From contig CANMFE010000004.1 of the NCBI GenBank assembly GCA_947497085.1, positions 62,001-126,000 of the forward strand: a stretch of DNA of 64,000 bases, in the 5' to 3' direction. Within the stretch, counting starts at the first letter, position 1, and each line of letters opens with the position of its first letter. Below the pieces are notes generated by a model. It worked only from the letters and a program-made list of their open reading frames with translations. It made no database searches and was not told where the DNA came from. Position numbers and translations under genes: made by a program. Source of the DNA: an uncultured Sphingomonadaceae bacterium (GTDB lineage Bacteria; Pseudomonadota; Alphaproteobacteria; Sphingomonadales; Sphingomonadaceae). This document shows, one piece after another, positions 1-8,226 of this stretch.

Positions 1-1138
<1,138 letters not shown>

Positions 1139-2257
1139 CTATTCCGTCTCGCTGCCATGGCCCAGGGCCAGATAGTCATTTGACTGCATTTCCATAAGCC
1201 GCGACACGGTGCGGTCAAATTCGAACCGGCCATCGCCATGCGGATAGAGCGCGGCTGGCTCGGCATCTGCTGCGGCGAGCAGTTTGACCCGGTATTCGTA
1301 TAGGGCGTCGATCAGGGTCACGAAGCGAGCAGCTTCATTGCGGTTTTCGGGTGACAGCACGGGAATGCCAACCATGATGACTGTATGAAAGCGGCGGGCG
1401 ATGGCCAGATAATCGGCCGCGCCGCGTGCTTCTCCGCACAGCCGCTTGAAAGAGAATACAGCAACGCCCTTTAGTGCGCGTGGTACATGCAGGGTGCGTC
1501 CGCCTTCGACTTTCAGCTCTATTGACGGAACATTGGCCCGGTCTTCGGGCGGATAGTCGGTCAGGCGGAAAAAAGCGGCGCTCAATTCCTGCGTGGCCTG
1601 CTCTCCATTCGGGACCAGCCATGTGTCACTGCCTGACAGGCGTTCCAAACGGTAATCGGTCGGGCCGTTGAGCGGCAATATACGCATCCGTGCCTTCATC
1701 AGCGCGATAAAGGGCAGGAAATGCTCACGGTTTAGCCCGTCTTTGTAAAGATCATCGGGCGGGCGGTTTGATGTGGTCACGATGGTGACGCCGGCGTCTA
1801 TCAGGGCAGTAAACAGCCGCGACATGATCATCGCATCTGCGCTGTTATTGACCACCATTTCGTCAAAGGCGAGTACGCGGACTTCCTCGGCAAGCTGCTT
1901 TGATACAGCGGCAATCGGGTCGCCTTTCTGCGTATCGCGTTCGGTGCGCAGCCGGGCATGGATATCGAGCATGAATTCATGGAAATGCGCGCGGTGTTTG
2001 CGGGCAATGTCCAGATTGTCATAGAACAGGTCCATCAGCATGGATTTGCCGCGCCCGACACCGCCCCACATATATATGCCGCGCGGTGCTTCGGGCTTTC
2101 GGCCGACCAGCCGCCATAAAACGCTGCCACGCGGCGGGGCTGCTTCCAGTTTTTCCTGTAGCCGCCCCAGCACGTCTACAGTCTGTCGCTGGTCAGTATC
2201 GGCGCGCAGTTCTCCTGCCGCAATCAGCTCGTCATAGCGGGCAATAAGGCTGCTCAT
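1139..2257 (-). CDS. zapE: Cell division protein ZapE (AFG1-like ATPase)
   Basis: P-loop ATPase of the AFG1/ZapE family, 372 residues. In E. coli ZapE associates with the Z-ring; mitochondrial AFG1 relatives act in protein quality control. The Walker A motif GGVGRGKS is at residues 65-72, followed by MDLFYDN and the family signature FHEFMLDIHARL; the Walker B motif LAFDEMVV lies near residue 130. The ATG overlaps the stop of the upstream thioesterase (ATGA at 2254-2257), so the two are translationally coupled in the sdhB-thioesterase-zapE unit. The length is typical. Confidence 0.93.
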   Translation of the reverse strand: MSSLIARYDELIAAGELRADTDQRQTVDVLGRLQEKLEAAPPRGSVLWRLVGRKPEAPRGIYMWGGVGRGKSMLMDLFYDNLDIARKHRAHFHEFMLDIHARLRTERDTQKGDPIAAVSKQLAEEVRVLAFDEMVVNNSADAMIMSRLFTALIDAGVTIVTTSNRPPDDLYKDGLNREHFLPFIALMKARMRILPLNGPTDYRLERLSGSDTWLVPNGEQATQELSAAFFRLTDYPPEDRANVPSIELKVEGGRTLHVPRALKGVAVFSFKRLCGEARGAADYLAIARRFHTVIMVGIPVLSPENRNEAARFVTLIDALYEYRVKLLAAADAEPAALYPHGDGRFEFDRTVSRLMEMQSNDYLALGHGSETE

Positions 2258-2736
2258 GCGCGCGGCTTCGGGGTTTTGCGGATGGTACCGGAAAAGGCGG
2301 CGATACGGTCCGCGCCCTGTATCAGCAATCCGCGCAGGAACAGTAGCCGTCCTGTTTCGCGCAAGATTTCAACCTCGGCATCCAGCGGCTCGCCAATACG
2401 TCCTGGGTTAAGAAACTGTGTGTTGAGGTCGAGTGTAACGCCGGGGCCATATCGCAGGGCGCCATGCAGCCGCGCGGCCACAAACAGCGCAATGTCAATC
2501 TGTGTCAGCATGGCGCCGCCATGCACATTATTGCCGATATTTCCCTGTAAATGACCCGGTTCGGTGCGCACGACCGTAATGCCGTCTTCGCGCAGCTTTG
2601 CCCACATGGGGCCGATGGTGCTGTTATAGCGGTCTTTTTCCCGCAAGCCCCATTTCAGCCAGCCGGGGCGATCCGGGTCGGGCGAGTGATCAAAGACAGT
2701 GTCGCCCTGAAGGTGATTGGGCAGATGATCGGGCAT
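2254..2736 (-). CDS. PaaI-family hotdog thioesterase
   Basis: A 160-residue single-hotdog acyl-CoA thioesterase of the PaaI/YbgC superfamily. The hallmark is the N-x-HGGA segment (NNVHGGAMLTQID), which forms the hotdog helix and active-site loop. I place the start at the ATG at 2736 (MPDHLPNHLQG); an in-frame TTG at 2751 would add five residues, and neither has a strong ribosome-binding site. It sits 28 bp after sdhB and overlaps zapE by 4 bp. The substrate cannot be told from sequence. Confidence 0.85.
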   Translation of the reverse strand: MPDHLPNHLQGDTVFDHSPDPDRPGWLKWGLREKDRYNSTIGPMWAKLREDGITVVRTEPGHLQGNIGNNVHGGAMLTQIDIALFVAARLHGALRYGPGVTLDLNTQFLNPGRIGEPLDAEVEILRETGRLLFLRGLLIQGADRIAAFSGTIRKTPKPRA

Positions 2737-2764
2737 AGGCACTGATCGCAATCAGTATACCGGA

Positions 2765-3550
2765 TCAGATATGCCGCTCGGCGGTCATTTTCTTGATTTC
2801 GGCAATAGCCTTGGCCGGCGAAAGTCCTTTGGGACAGACATTGGCGCAGTTCATGATGGTGTGACAGCGATAGAGGCGGAAGGGATCTTCCAGCTCGTCA
2901 AGCCGCTCGCCTGTCATTTCATCACGGCTGTCTGCCAGCCAGCGATAGGCCTGTAGCAAAATGGCAGGACCCAGGAATTTATCGCTGTTCCACCAATAGC
3001 TGGGGCAACTGGTTGAACAACAGGCGCACAGGATGCATTCATACAGCCCGTCGAGCTTTTCGCGGTCTTCCGGGCTTTGCAGGCGTTCCTTGCCCGATGG
3101 TTCGGGGGTCAGTGTCTGCAGCCATGGTTTGATCGACGCATATTGCGCATAGAAATGGGTGAAGTCGGGCACCAGATCCTTGACCACATCCATATGCGGC
3201 AGCGGCGTGATGCGCACATCACCCTTACAGTCTTCAATTGCAGTGGTGCAGGCAAGGCCATTCCTGCCATTGATATTCATTGAACACGAGCCGCAAATGC
3301 CTTCGCGGCAGGAACGGCGGAAAGTGAGCGTACTGTCCTGCTCGCTTTTCATCTTGATCAGCGCGTCGAGCACCATCGGCCCGCAATTTTCGGTATCGAC
3401 CTCAAACGTGTCATAACGCGGATTTTCACCGCTGTCGGGATCATAGCGGTACACTTTGAATTTCTTGACCTTGCCGGCATCATCCGCAGCCTGGTGAGTC
3501 TGTCCATTCCGGCTGATCTTGCTGTTTTTCGGCAGTGTGAAAGTCGCCAT
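2765..3550 (-). CDS. sdhB: Succinate dehydrogenase iron-sulfur subunit
   Basis: The 261-residue electron-transfer subunit of respiratory complex II, passing electrons from the flavin of SdhA to quinone. The [2Fe-2S] cysteines are C81, C86, C89 and C101 (CREGICGSC...C). The C-terminal half carries the clusters [12 protein letters not shown] (from residue 172) and CANVCPKG, which bind the [4Fe-4S] and [3Fe-4S] centres. A good AGGAG Shine-Dalgarno precedes the ATG at 3550. The usual partners sdhC, sdhD and sdhA are not upstream; a polysaccharide gene is there instead, so sdhB is either expressed alone or separated from its operon by rearrangement. Confidence 0.97.
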   Translation of the reverse strand: MATFTLPKNSKISRNGQTHQAADDAGKVKKFKVYRYDPDSGENPRYDTFEVDTENCGPMVLDALIKMKSEQDSTLTFRRSCREGICGSCSMNINGRNGLACTTAIEDCKGDVRITPLPHMDVVKDLVPDFTHFYAQYASIKPWLQTLTPEPSGKERLQSPEDREKLDGLYECILCACCSTSCPSYWWNSDKFLGPAILLQAYRWLADSRDEMTGERLDELEDPFRLYRCHTIMNCANVCPKGLSPAKAIAEIKKMTAERHI

Positions 3551-3617
3551 GCTACTTTTGTCTCCTGTAAGTTCGCCGCCTATAACAACATCCTGGCCGT
3601 TTTCAAAGTATCAGTTT

Positions 3618-4796
3618 TTACTGATGCAACGATATACCCAGATATTTCGCGACAGCGTCAGCACCCCGAGCCGCTGCGCTGTTCGGGTTGGTCCTGTCAG
3701 TCATGTAATTAATGAGGCGCGTCTGCCTGTCCAGATACTGCTGACCAACAGCGCGCCAATCCAATAAATAGGGCGCAAGCTCGGTCATGTTTGAAGCCAC
3801 CGGTCCACATGTCCAAGAATCATATGTTTCTTCCTTAGATTTGGTGTCTTTGTGATGGCGTACATCGACAAAGAAACAGGGGCGTGGACTATAGAGAAAT
3901 TCATATATCTGACTGCTCACATCGCCAATATATGCATCAGCAGAGAGCGTGTAGCTCATATCAAACAGGTTTTTGCTGTCTGTATCAATAAGGATATTCG
4001 AAGAATTTAAATATTTAGATGGTATATCAGGTCGTTGGCGGCTTACCTTATATTCAAGCGAAATATGCGTTTTTTTGAAAAACAGCATGATATGCGGCGC
4101 AAATATCAGATTGTATCTATCGCTATTTGCATAGAACCAATCCAGTATGTCGACACCATGATTATACCAACTCGAAAGCGCGGGGTCGAAATGCGGATTA
4201 TAGAGAAAAACTGGATTATCATTTTGGAAAAAACGTTTTTTTGGCCGTAATCCTATGCTGTCAAATTTGGGATAGCCGATGATTGAGCAATCTTCGGGCC
4301 GGGCAATATTGTGGCGTACCATCTGATCGCGCATTTTCAGGCCTGATAGAAGGAAATGGTCGAACAGCTTTTTTTCGGGATGGTGCGTTACGTTGCGGTC
4401 ACCCGCGCCATGCGGCACATGGATAAATTTGGGTCCATCTTCCCGCCATCTTTTCTTTAGTGTCAGACAGGTTCTTTCGGTAGAGATGATTGCATCGAAC
4501 GTACGTAAATATGGCGCGTTCCAATGCAGCCGCAGGAACCGCCGCGCTGGCATTAGTCGATTCAGTGGCGTGATTAAACTATCCAGCCATCTTGGAAATT
4601 TCATTGGCGCAATCTCAAGTTTTTTTAGTGCTGTTGGGGCTACATTACGCGCCAAAGCCTGACGTATATTTTCATCGCTGACCATAGCAGCAGATTTTAT
4701 ATCGGGGTAGCGTTCAGCAAGCGCGGCGGCAATTCCAGCCATATGCGCAACCTGATGCGGAGTGTCATGATTGAATAAGAAGCAGACAGATTTCAT
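3618..4796 (-). CDS. CDP-glycerol glycerophosphotransferase-like (TagF/TagB type) protein
   Basis: A 392-residue protein resembling the glycerophosphotransferase family that builds polyol-phosphate chains on cell-surface glycans. Supporting features are HVPHGAGD in the middle and YIGDVSSQIYEFLYSPRP near the C-terminus, the counterpart of the conserved D-x-SS segment in TagF-like enzymes. The start is uncertain: ATG at 4796 (MKSVCFLFNHDT) is preferred, ATG at 4805 is also possible, and the frame stays open to 4886. It is divergent from the glycosyltransferase by about 105 bp. Base composition is lower in GC than the flanking housekeeping genes. The donor substrate is unknown. Confidence 0.65.
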   Translation of the reverse strand: MKSVCFLFNHDTPHQVAHMAGIAAALAERYPDIKSAAMVSDENIRQALARNVAPTALKKLEIAPMKFPRWLDSLITPLNRLMPARRFLRLHWNAPYLRTFDAIISTERTCLTLKKRWREDGPKFIHVPHGAGDRNVTHHPEKKLFDHFLLSGLKMRDQMVRHNIARPEDCSIIGYPKFDSIGLRPKKRFFQNDNPVFLYNPHFDPALSSWYNHGVDILDWFYANSDRYNLIFAPHIMLFFKKTHISLEYKVSRQRPDIPSKYLNSSNILIDTDSKNLFDMSYTLSADAYIGDVSSQIYEFLYSPRPCFFVDVRHHKDTKSKEETYDSWTCGPVASNMTELAPYLLDWRAVGQQYLDRQTRLINYMTDRTNPNSAAARGADAVAKYLGISLHQ

Positions 4797-4886
4797 CGCT
4801 TGCATATTGCAGGCGGCATCTGTGTGCGCAATAGAGGAATAAATCCACTTAATATGTTCACCCGGATTATCGTCCTGGACATGCAT

Positions 4887-4904
4887 TAGGAGTTCGCAAC
4901 TATC
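4887..4904 (+). promoter_or_regulatory. Ribosome-binding site in front of a non-canonical ATC start
   Basis: TAGGAG at 4887-4892 followed 9 nt later by ATC at 4902. The position matches where an ATG would be expected for the glycosyltransferase, since the next residues (RIAYVINS) are the family's usual first strand. This could be a genuine weak start, a mutated ATG or a base error. Confidence 0.55.
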
Positions 4905-5999
4905 AGGATCGCATATGTCATAAATTCACTGGAAGCGGGTGGTGCGCAGTTTCCTGTGCCTGCGTTGTTTGATGTGATGCAGGAAAATGCGGCGCAGCCG
5001 ACCCTGTACGCGCTATCGAAGCGTAACGGCAAGGCGATTCCGGCAATCGAGGCAGCGGGAATCTGCTGGCATTGCCATGACGGCGGTAAATCGGATCATT
5101 TTACGGCGTATAAATGGCTATATGCGGCGTTGGAGCGCGATCGCCCGGATATCATTTGGACATCACTGACCCAGGCAACGCTGATTGGACAGGTGATTGG
5201 CCGAGCACTCGGCATTCCCGTGATAAGCTGGCAACATAACGCGTATCTCAAAAGGGTCAATAAATGGATGTTGGCGCGCAGGGGGCATGCATCACGTTTC
5301 TGGATAGCTGATTCCGATGCGGTAGTTGATTTCACGCATAATAATCTGGGCTTTCCGATGCATGCAATCGAGACATGGCCGATTTTCAGGGCCGACGGAA
5401 ATTTCCCACCAGCGCAGGTCTGGCAGTCAGGTGAAACGGTCAAATTTGCCAGCCTAGGCAGGCTACATGTTGCAAAAGGCTATGATATTCTGCTGCACAG
5501 CCTTGCAAAACTTCAAAATAACGGGTTCGAGCCAGCAGTACCTTTTTCCATTGATATAGGCGGTGAAGGCAGCGAGCTTAATCGGTTAGAGGCGCTTGCA
5601 GATAGAAACGGGATCAGGAATGTGAATTTTGTAGGCTATATTGATGCACCGCTTAATTTTATCAGTCAGCATCATGCCTATTTGCAGCCGTCACGGCGCG
5701 AAGGATTCTGTATCGCTGCCCATGAAGCTATAGCGTGCGGAGCGATGACAATTGCTTCCAGAGTCGGGCAACTGGCACACACTATACGCAGCGGTGAAAA
5801 CGGGTATCTTGTAAAACATGAAAATGTGAACGATCTTGCAAATACGCTCCGTACCGTCCTTTCTTCACCACAGGAAATTACGCGATTGGGCAAACAAGGA
5901 CGTGAAGATGTGCTTCGTGAATATAGCGTGCAAGCTTTTGCTATTGCTGGCGGGCACATTATGGATCGTGCACGTGCCTTGCTTACGGATAGCACATGA
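4902..5999 (+). CDS. GT4-family glycosyltransferase with apparent AUC start
   Basis: A 365-residue retaining glycosyltransferase of the GT-B fold. The N-terminal strand reads IRIAYVINSLEAGGAQ, typical of GT4 enzymes, and the C-terminal donor-binding half carries SRREGFCIAAHEA, the E-x7-E motif. The N-terminal strand lies upstream of every in-frame ATG, GTG or TTG: the first normal start is GTG 4956, which would delete the first beta strand. An in-frame TAG at 4887-4889 limits the extension, and an AGGAG sequence at 4888-4892 is 9 nt before an ATC codon at 4902. The stop overlaps the flippase start (ATGA). It is probably part of a surface glycan pathway. Confidence 0.85.
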   Translation: MRIAYVINSLEAGGAQFPVPALFDVMQENAAQPTLYALSKRNGKAIPAIEAAGICWHCHDGGKSDHFTAYKWLYAALERDRPDIIWTSLTQATLIGQVIGRALGIPVISWQHNAYLKRVNKWMLARRGHASRFWIADSDAVVDFTHNNLGFPMHAIETWPIFRADGNFPPAQVWQSGETVKFASLGRLHVAKGYDILLHSLAKLQNNGFEPAVPFSIDIGGEGSELNRLEALADRNGIRNVNFVGYIDAPLNFISQHHAYLQPSRREGFCIAAHEAIACGAMTIASRVGQLAHTIRSGENGYLVKHENVNDLANTLRTVLSSPQEITRLGKQGREDVLREYSVQAFAIAGGHIMDRARALLTDST

Positions 6000-7321
6000 C
6001 ACAAAAAAGAGTGAACAGCGCCCCCCCAACACGAAACCTGATAGCTAATGTTATTCAAAACAGCATCTGGTTGTTTTCAGGGCAGGGGGTAACGGCTGTG
6101 CTCAGTTTTTTCTATCTGGCGATCGTGACGAGGACATTGGGTGTTGTTCAATACGGTACATTTGTCCTGATTGTAAGCGTTGTTCAACTGCTGGCAAATT
6201 CAATGCGCTTTCAGACATGGCAATCTGTAGTTAAGTATGGTTACTTGAATAGCCATGAGTCTGGAAAGCAGAGTTTCTCACAAATTTCCTGGCATTGTTT
6301 GTTGTGGGAAATAGGCGGCGGAATTATGGGAGTATTCATATGCCTGTTGCTTATTGGACCGCTTTCTAATCTGTTTGGATGGCCTGAAAGCTACAATATG
6401 ACCATTGCCGTTTTTGCGGTAATGATGTTGCTCTCTATCCGATCGACCGCATTGGGCATATTGCGTGCCAATGACCGGTTTCGTGATGGTGCTGTTGCTG
6501 ATGCTATGATACCCATTGGACGTATGGTGGGTGCGCTGGTGGTGCTCGCTACGCAGCCCACGCTTGCAAACTTCCTTATGGCTTGGGCATGTGCAGAGGT
6601 GCTGAGTATGCTGATCTTCTGGCTATTTGTCGTTCGTCAAAAACTATTGGGTACAGCAGGTTTGGATCTGCGATCAGTGCTCATGGTTCCGGCAAAGCAT
6701 CGTGATCTGCTTAGTTTCTTTATGAACATGAATGTGATTAACCTTATCCGTTCCGCGAAAGAGCATTTGACTGTGCTGATTGTTGGTGCCGGTGTAGGGG
6801 AGGTGGCGGCGGGGCTTTATCGGCTGGCGGCCCAACTTGCCAATTCGGTGTACAAATTAAGCGAAACTGTAGCTCGTCCGCTGCTGGCTGAAATGGCCTT
6901 TGCCCATGGCAATGGCGATATACACGGCTTTAGGGGTCTGTTCATGAAATCGGTGAGGGTTTCGGTAGTAACTGGGATTATCTTTGCTATTTTTCTGGTG
7001 CTAATCGGCAAATATATTATCTTGTTGTTAGCGGGTTCCGACTATCTGGGAGCTTATCCGGTACTTGTCCTGCTTGGTATGGCAGGTGCAGTAACGCTTA
7101 TGGGAGTCGGGCTTGATCCATTACTACAGTCATCGGGCAAGGCAGGTGTTTCCATGGCCATCGGTATGGCTGGGCTGCTAGGCATTGTTGCCGGGCTATA
7201 TTTGGTGCTTGAACCTTACGGTATCATAGGTGCTGCGGCTGTCATATGTCTCGTTTCCACCTGTACCATGCTGGCCTTGGCATTGGCTTGTTGGCGGCAA
7301 GTTAAAGCGTTGCAGGATTGA
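5996..7321 (+). CDS. Wzx-like polysaccharide flippase (MOP superfamily)
   Basis: A 441-residue integral membrane protein with about a dozen hydrophobic segments, resembling O-antigen or exopolysaccharide flippases that move lipid-linked glycans across the inner membrane. The N-terminus (NSIWLFSGQGVTAVLSFFYLAIVTRTLG) has the usual family pattern of a first helix followed by a glycine-rich turn. Its start overlaps the glycosyltransferase stop by 4 bp, so the two are co-translated. There is no polymerase or initiating transferase nearby, so this is a partial glycan locus. Confidence 0.8.
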   Translation: MTQKRVNSAPPTRNLIANVIQNSIWLFSGQGVTAVLSFFYLAIVTRTLGVVQYGTFVLIVSVVQLLANSMRFQTWQSVVKYGYLNSHESGKQSFSQISWHCLLWEIGGGIMGVFICLLLIGPLSNLFGWPESYNMTIAVFAVMMLLSIRSTALGILRANDRFRDGAVADAMIPIGRMVGALVVLATQPTLANFLMAWACAEVLSMLIFWLFVVRQKLLGTAGLDLRSVLMVPAKHRDLLSFFMNMNVINLIRSAKEHLTVLIVGAGVGEVAAGLYRLAAQLANSVYKLSETVARPLLAEMAFAHGNGDIHGFRGLFMKSVRVSVVTGIIFAIFLVLIGKYIILLLAGSDYLGAYPVLVLLGMAGAVTLMGVGLDPLLQSSGKAGVSMAIGMAGLLGIVAGLYLVLEPYGIIGAAAVICLVSTCTMLALALACWRQVKALQD

Positions 7322-7340
7322 TCCTGAAGCATAGTAAACT

Positions 7341-8129
7341 TTAGGATCTCGCATCCAGAATGGTCTCAGCAAGCTCAAGGTCTGACGGCTTGTCAATGTC
7401 AATACACGCTGCTGGATCTGACATTTCGATAACGCGCACGTTTAGGCCGAAGCGACGGCCAATACGCGTGGCAGTGTCATGCAGGGTGATCAGTCGCAGC
7501 GCTGCTAAGATAAGGTTGAAAAAGCCAAATTCAGCAATAACCCTCCAGCCCTTTTTTCGCTGTTGCTCTATATTACGCCAGACATTGATGACAGGCCGGA
7601 CTCGTTTTCCGCCAAACCAGAACAGGTTAGCGCCCGACCAATGGCCGCCGCGAAATTTCAACCATGTGCGTTGTGTATCATCAAACTGTTTGCTGTAATT
7701 TGCGCGTTCCACCAGTGCGACTGCTATGTCATTAGGTACCGCATGCTGAAGGAATTCGCGCACCATGGTGCCCGTCAGCAGTGCATTGTCTGCGGTTGTG
7801 ACAATCGTGGCGGCATCATTGTCCTGTTCGGAAAAATACGCATCCAGTGTGGCTGCAATCGTGCGCTTGCTCTTAAGATAATGAAAATTCACATGCTCTG
7901 GGTAATAATGGTCCGAAAGTGCGCCGTGCATCTGTTCAGGTGTGTCGCTGTATATATATATCGACCCGATTATGTCATGGCTCGATAATGCGCGGATTAC
8001 ATGATGGATCAGTATAGCGCCATCAAGCTTGATGAATGCTTTTGATGGCACGGCATAAACCGATAAAATCGGATCGGGTTTCTGTCTGTTCCCTGCCAGA
8101 ATAAGCGCGTGAATTTTCTCCGCAGGCAT
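7341..8129 (-). CDS. MobA-like nucleotidyltransferase family protein
   Basis: A 262-residue protein with an N-terminal nucleotide-sugar or cofactor nucleotidyltransferase fold. The opening HALILAGNRQKPDPI is the nucleotide-binding loop and IVTTADNALL is the metal-binding acidic segment expected in the core. C-terminal residues are basic. It is convergent with the flippase and could activate a sugar or polyol for the neighbouring glycan genes, which would suit the glycerophosphotransferase, but the substrate is inferred from position only. It is transcribed in the same direction as rne, 97 bp after the rne stop. Confidence 0.65.
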   Translation of the reverse strand: MPAEKIHALILAGNRQKPDPILSVYAVPSKAFIKLDGAILIHHVIRALSSHDIIGSIYIYSDTPEQMHGALSDHYYPEHVNFHYLKSKRTIAATLDAYFSEQDNDAATIVTTADNALLTGTMVREFLQHAVPNDIAVALVERANYSKQFDDTQRTWLKFRGGHWSGANLFWFGGKRVRPVINVWRNIEQQRKKGWRVIAEFGFFNLILAALRLITLHDTATRIGRRFGLNVRVIEMSDPAACIDIDKPSDLELAETILDARS

Positions 8130-8226
8130 GGCCTGTTCAAATCTCCAGGTTTGTTCAAATCACTCACCTGCCCCATCCGATGATTTGACCGAGTGGGGCT
8201 GGATCGCTGTTATCATCTATACGGCA

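Noticed and set aside
3610..3625. ATCAGT-TTTT-ACTGAT hairpin at the end of the glycerophosphotransferase gene as a terminator
   Set aside because: It overlaps the stop codon, is AT-rich with only six pairs, and no T-run follows.
8172..8202. GCCCCA ... TGGGGC downstream of rne as a terminator
   Set aside because: Only six pairs with a 19-nt loop and no T-run; too weak to call.
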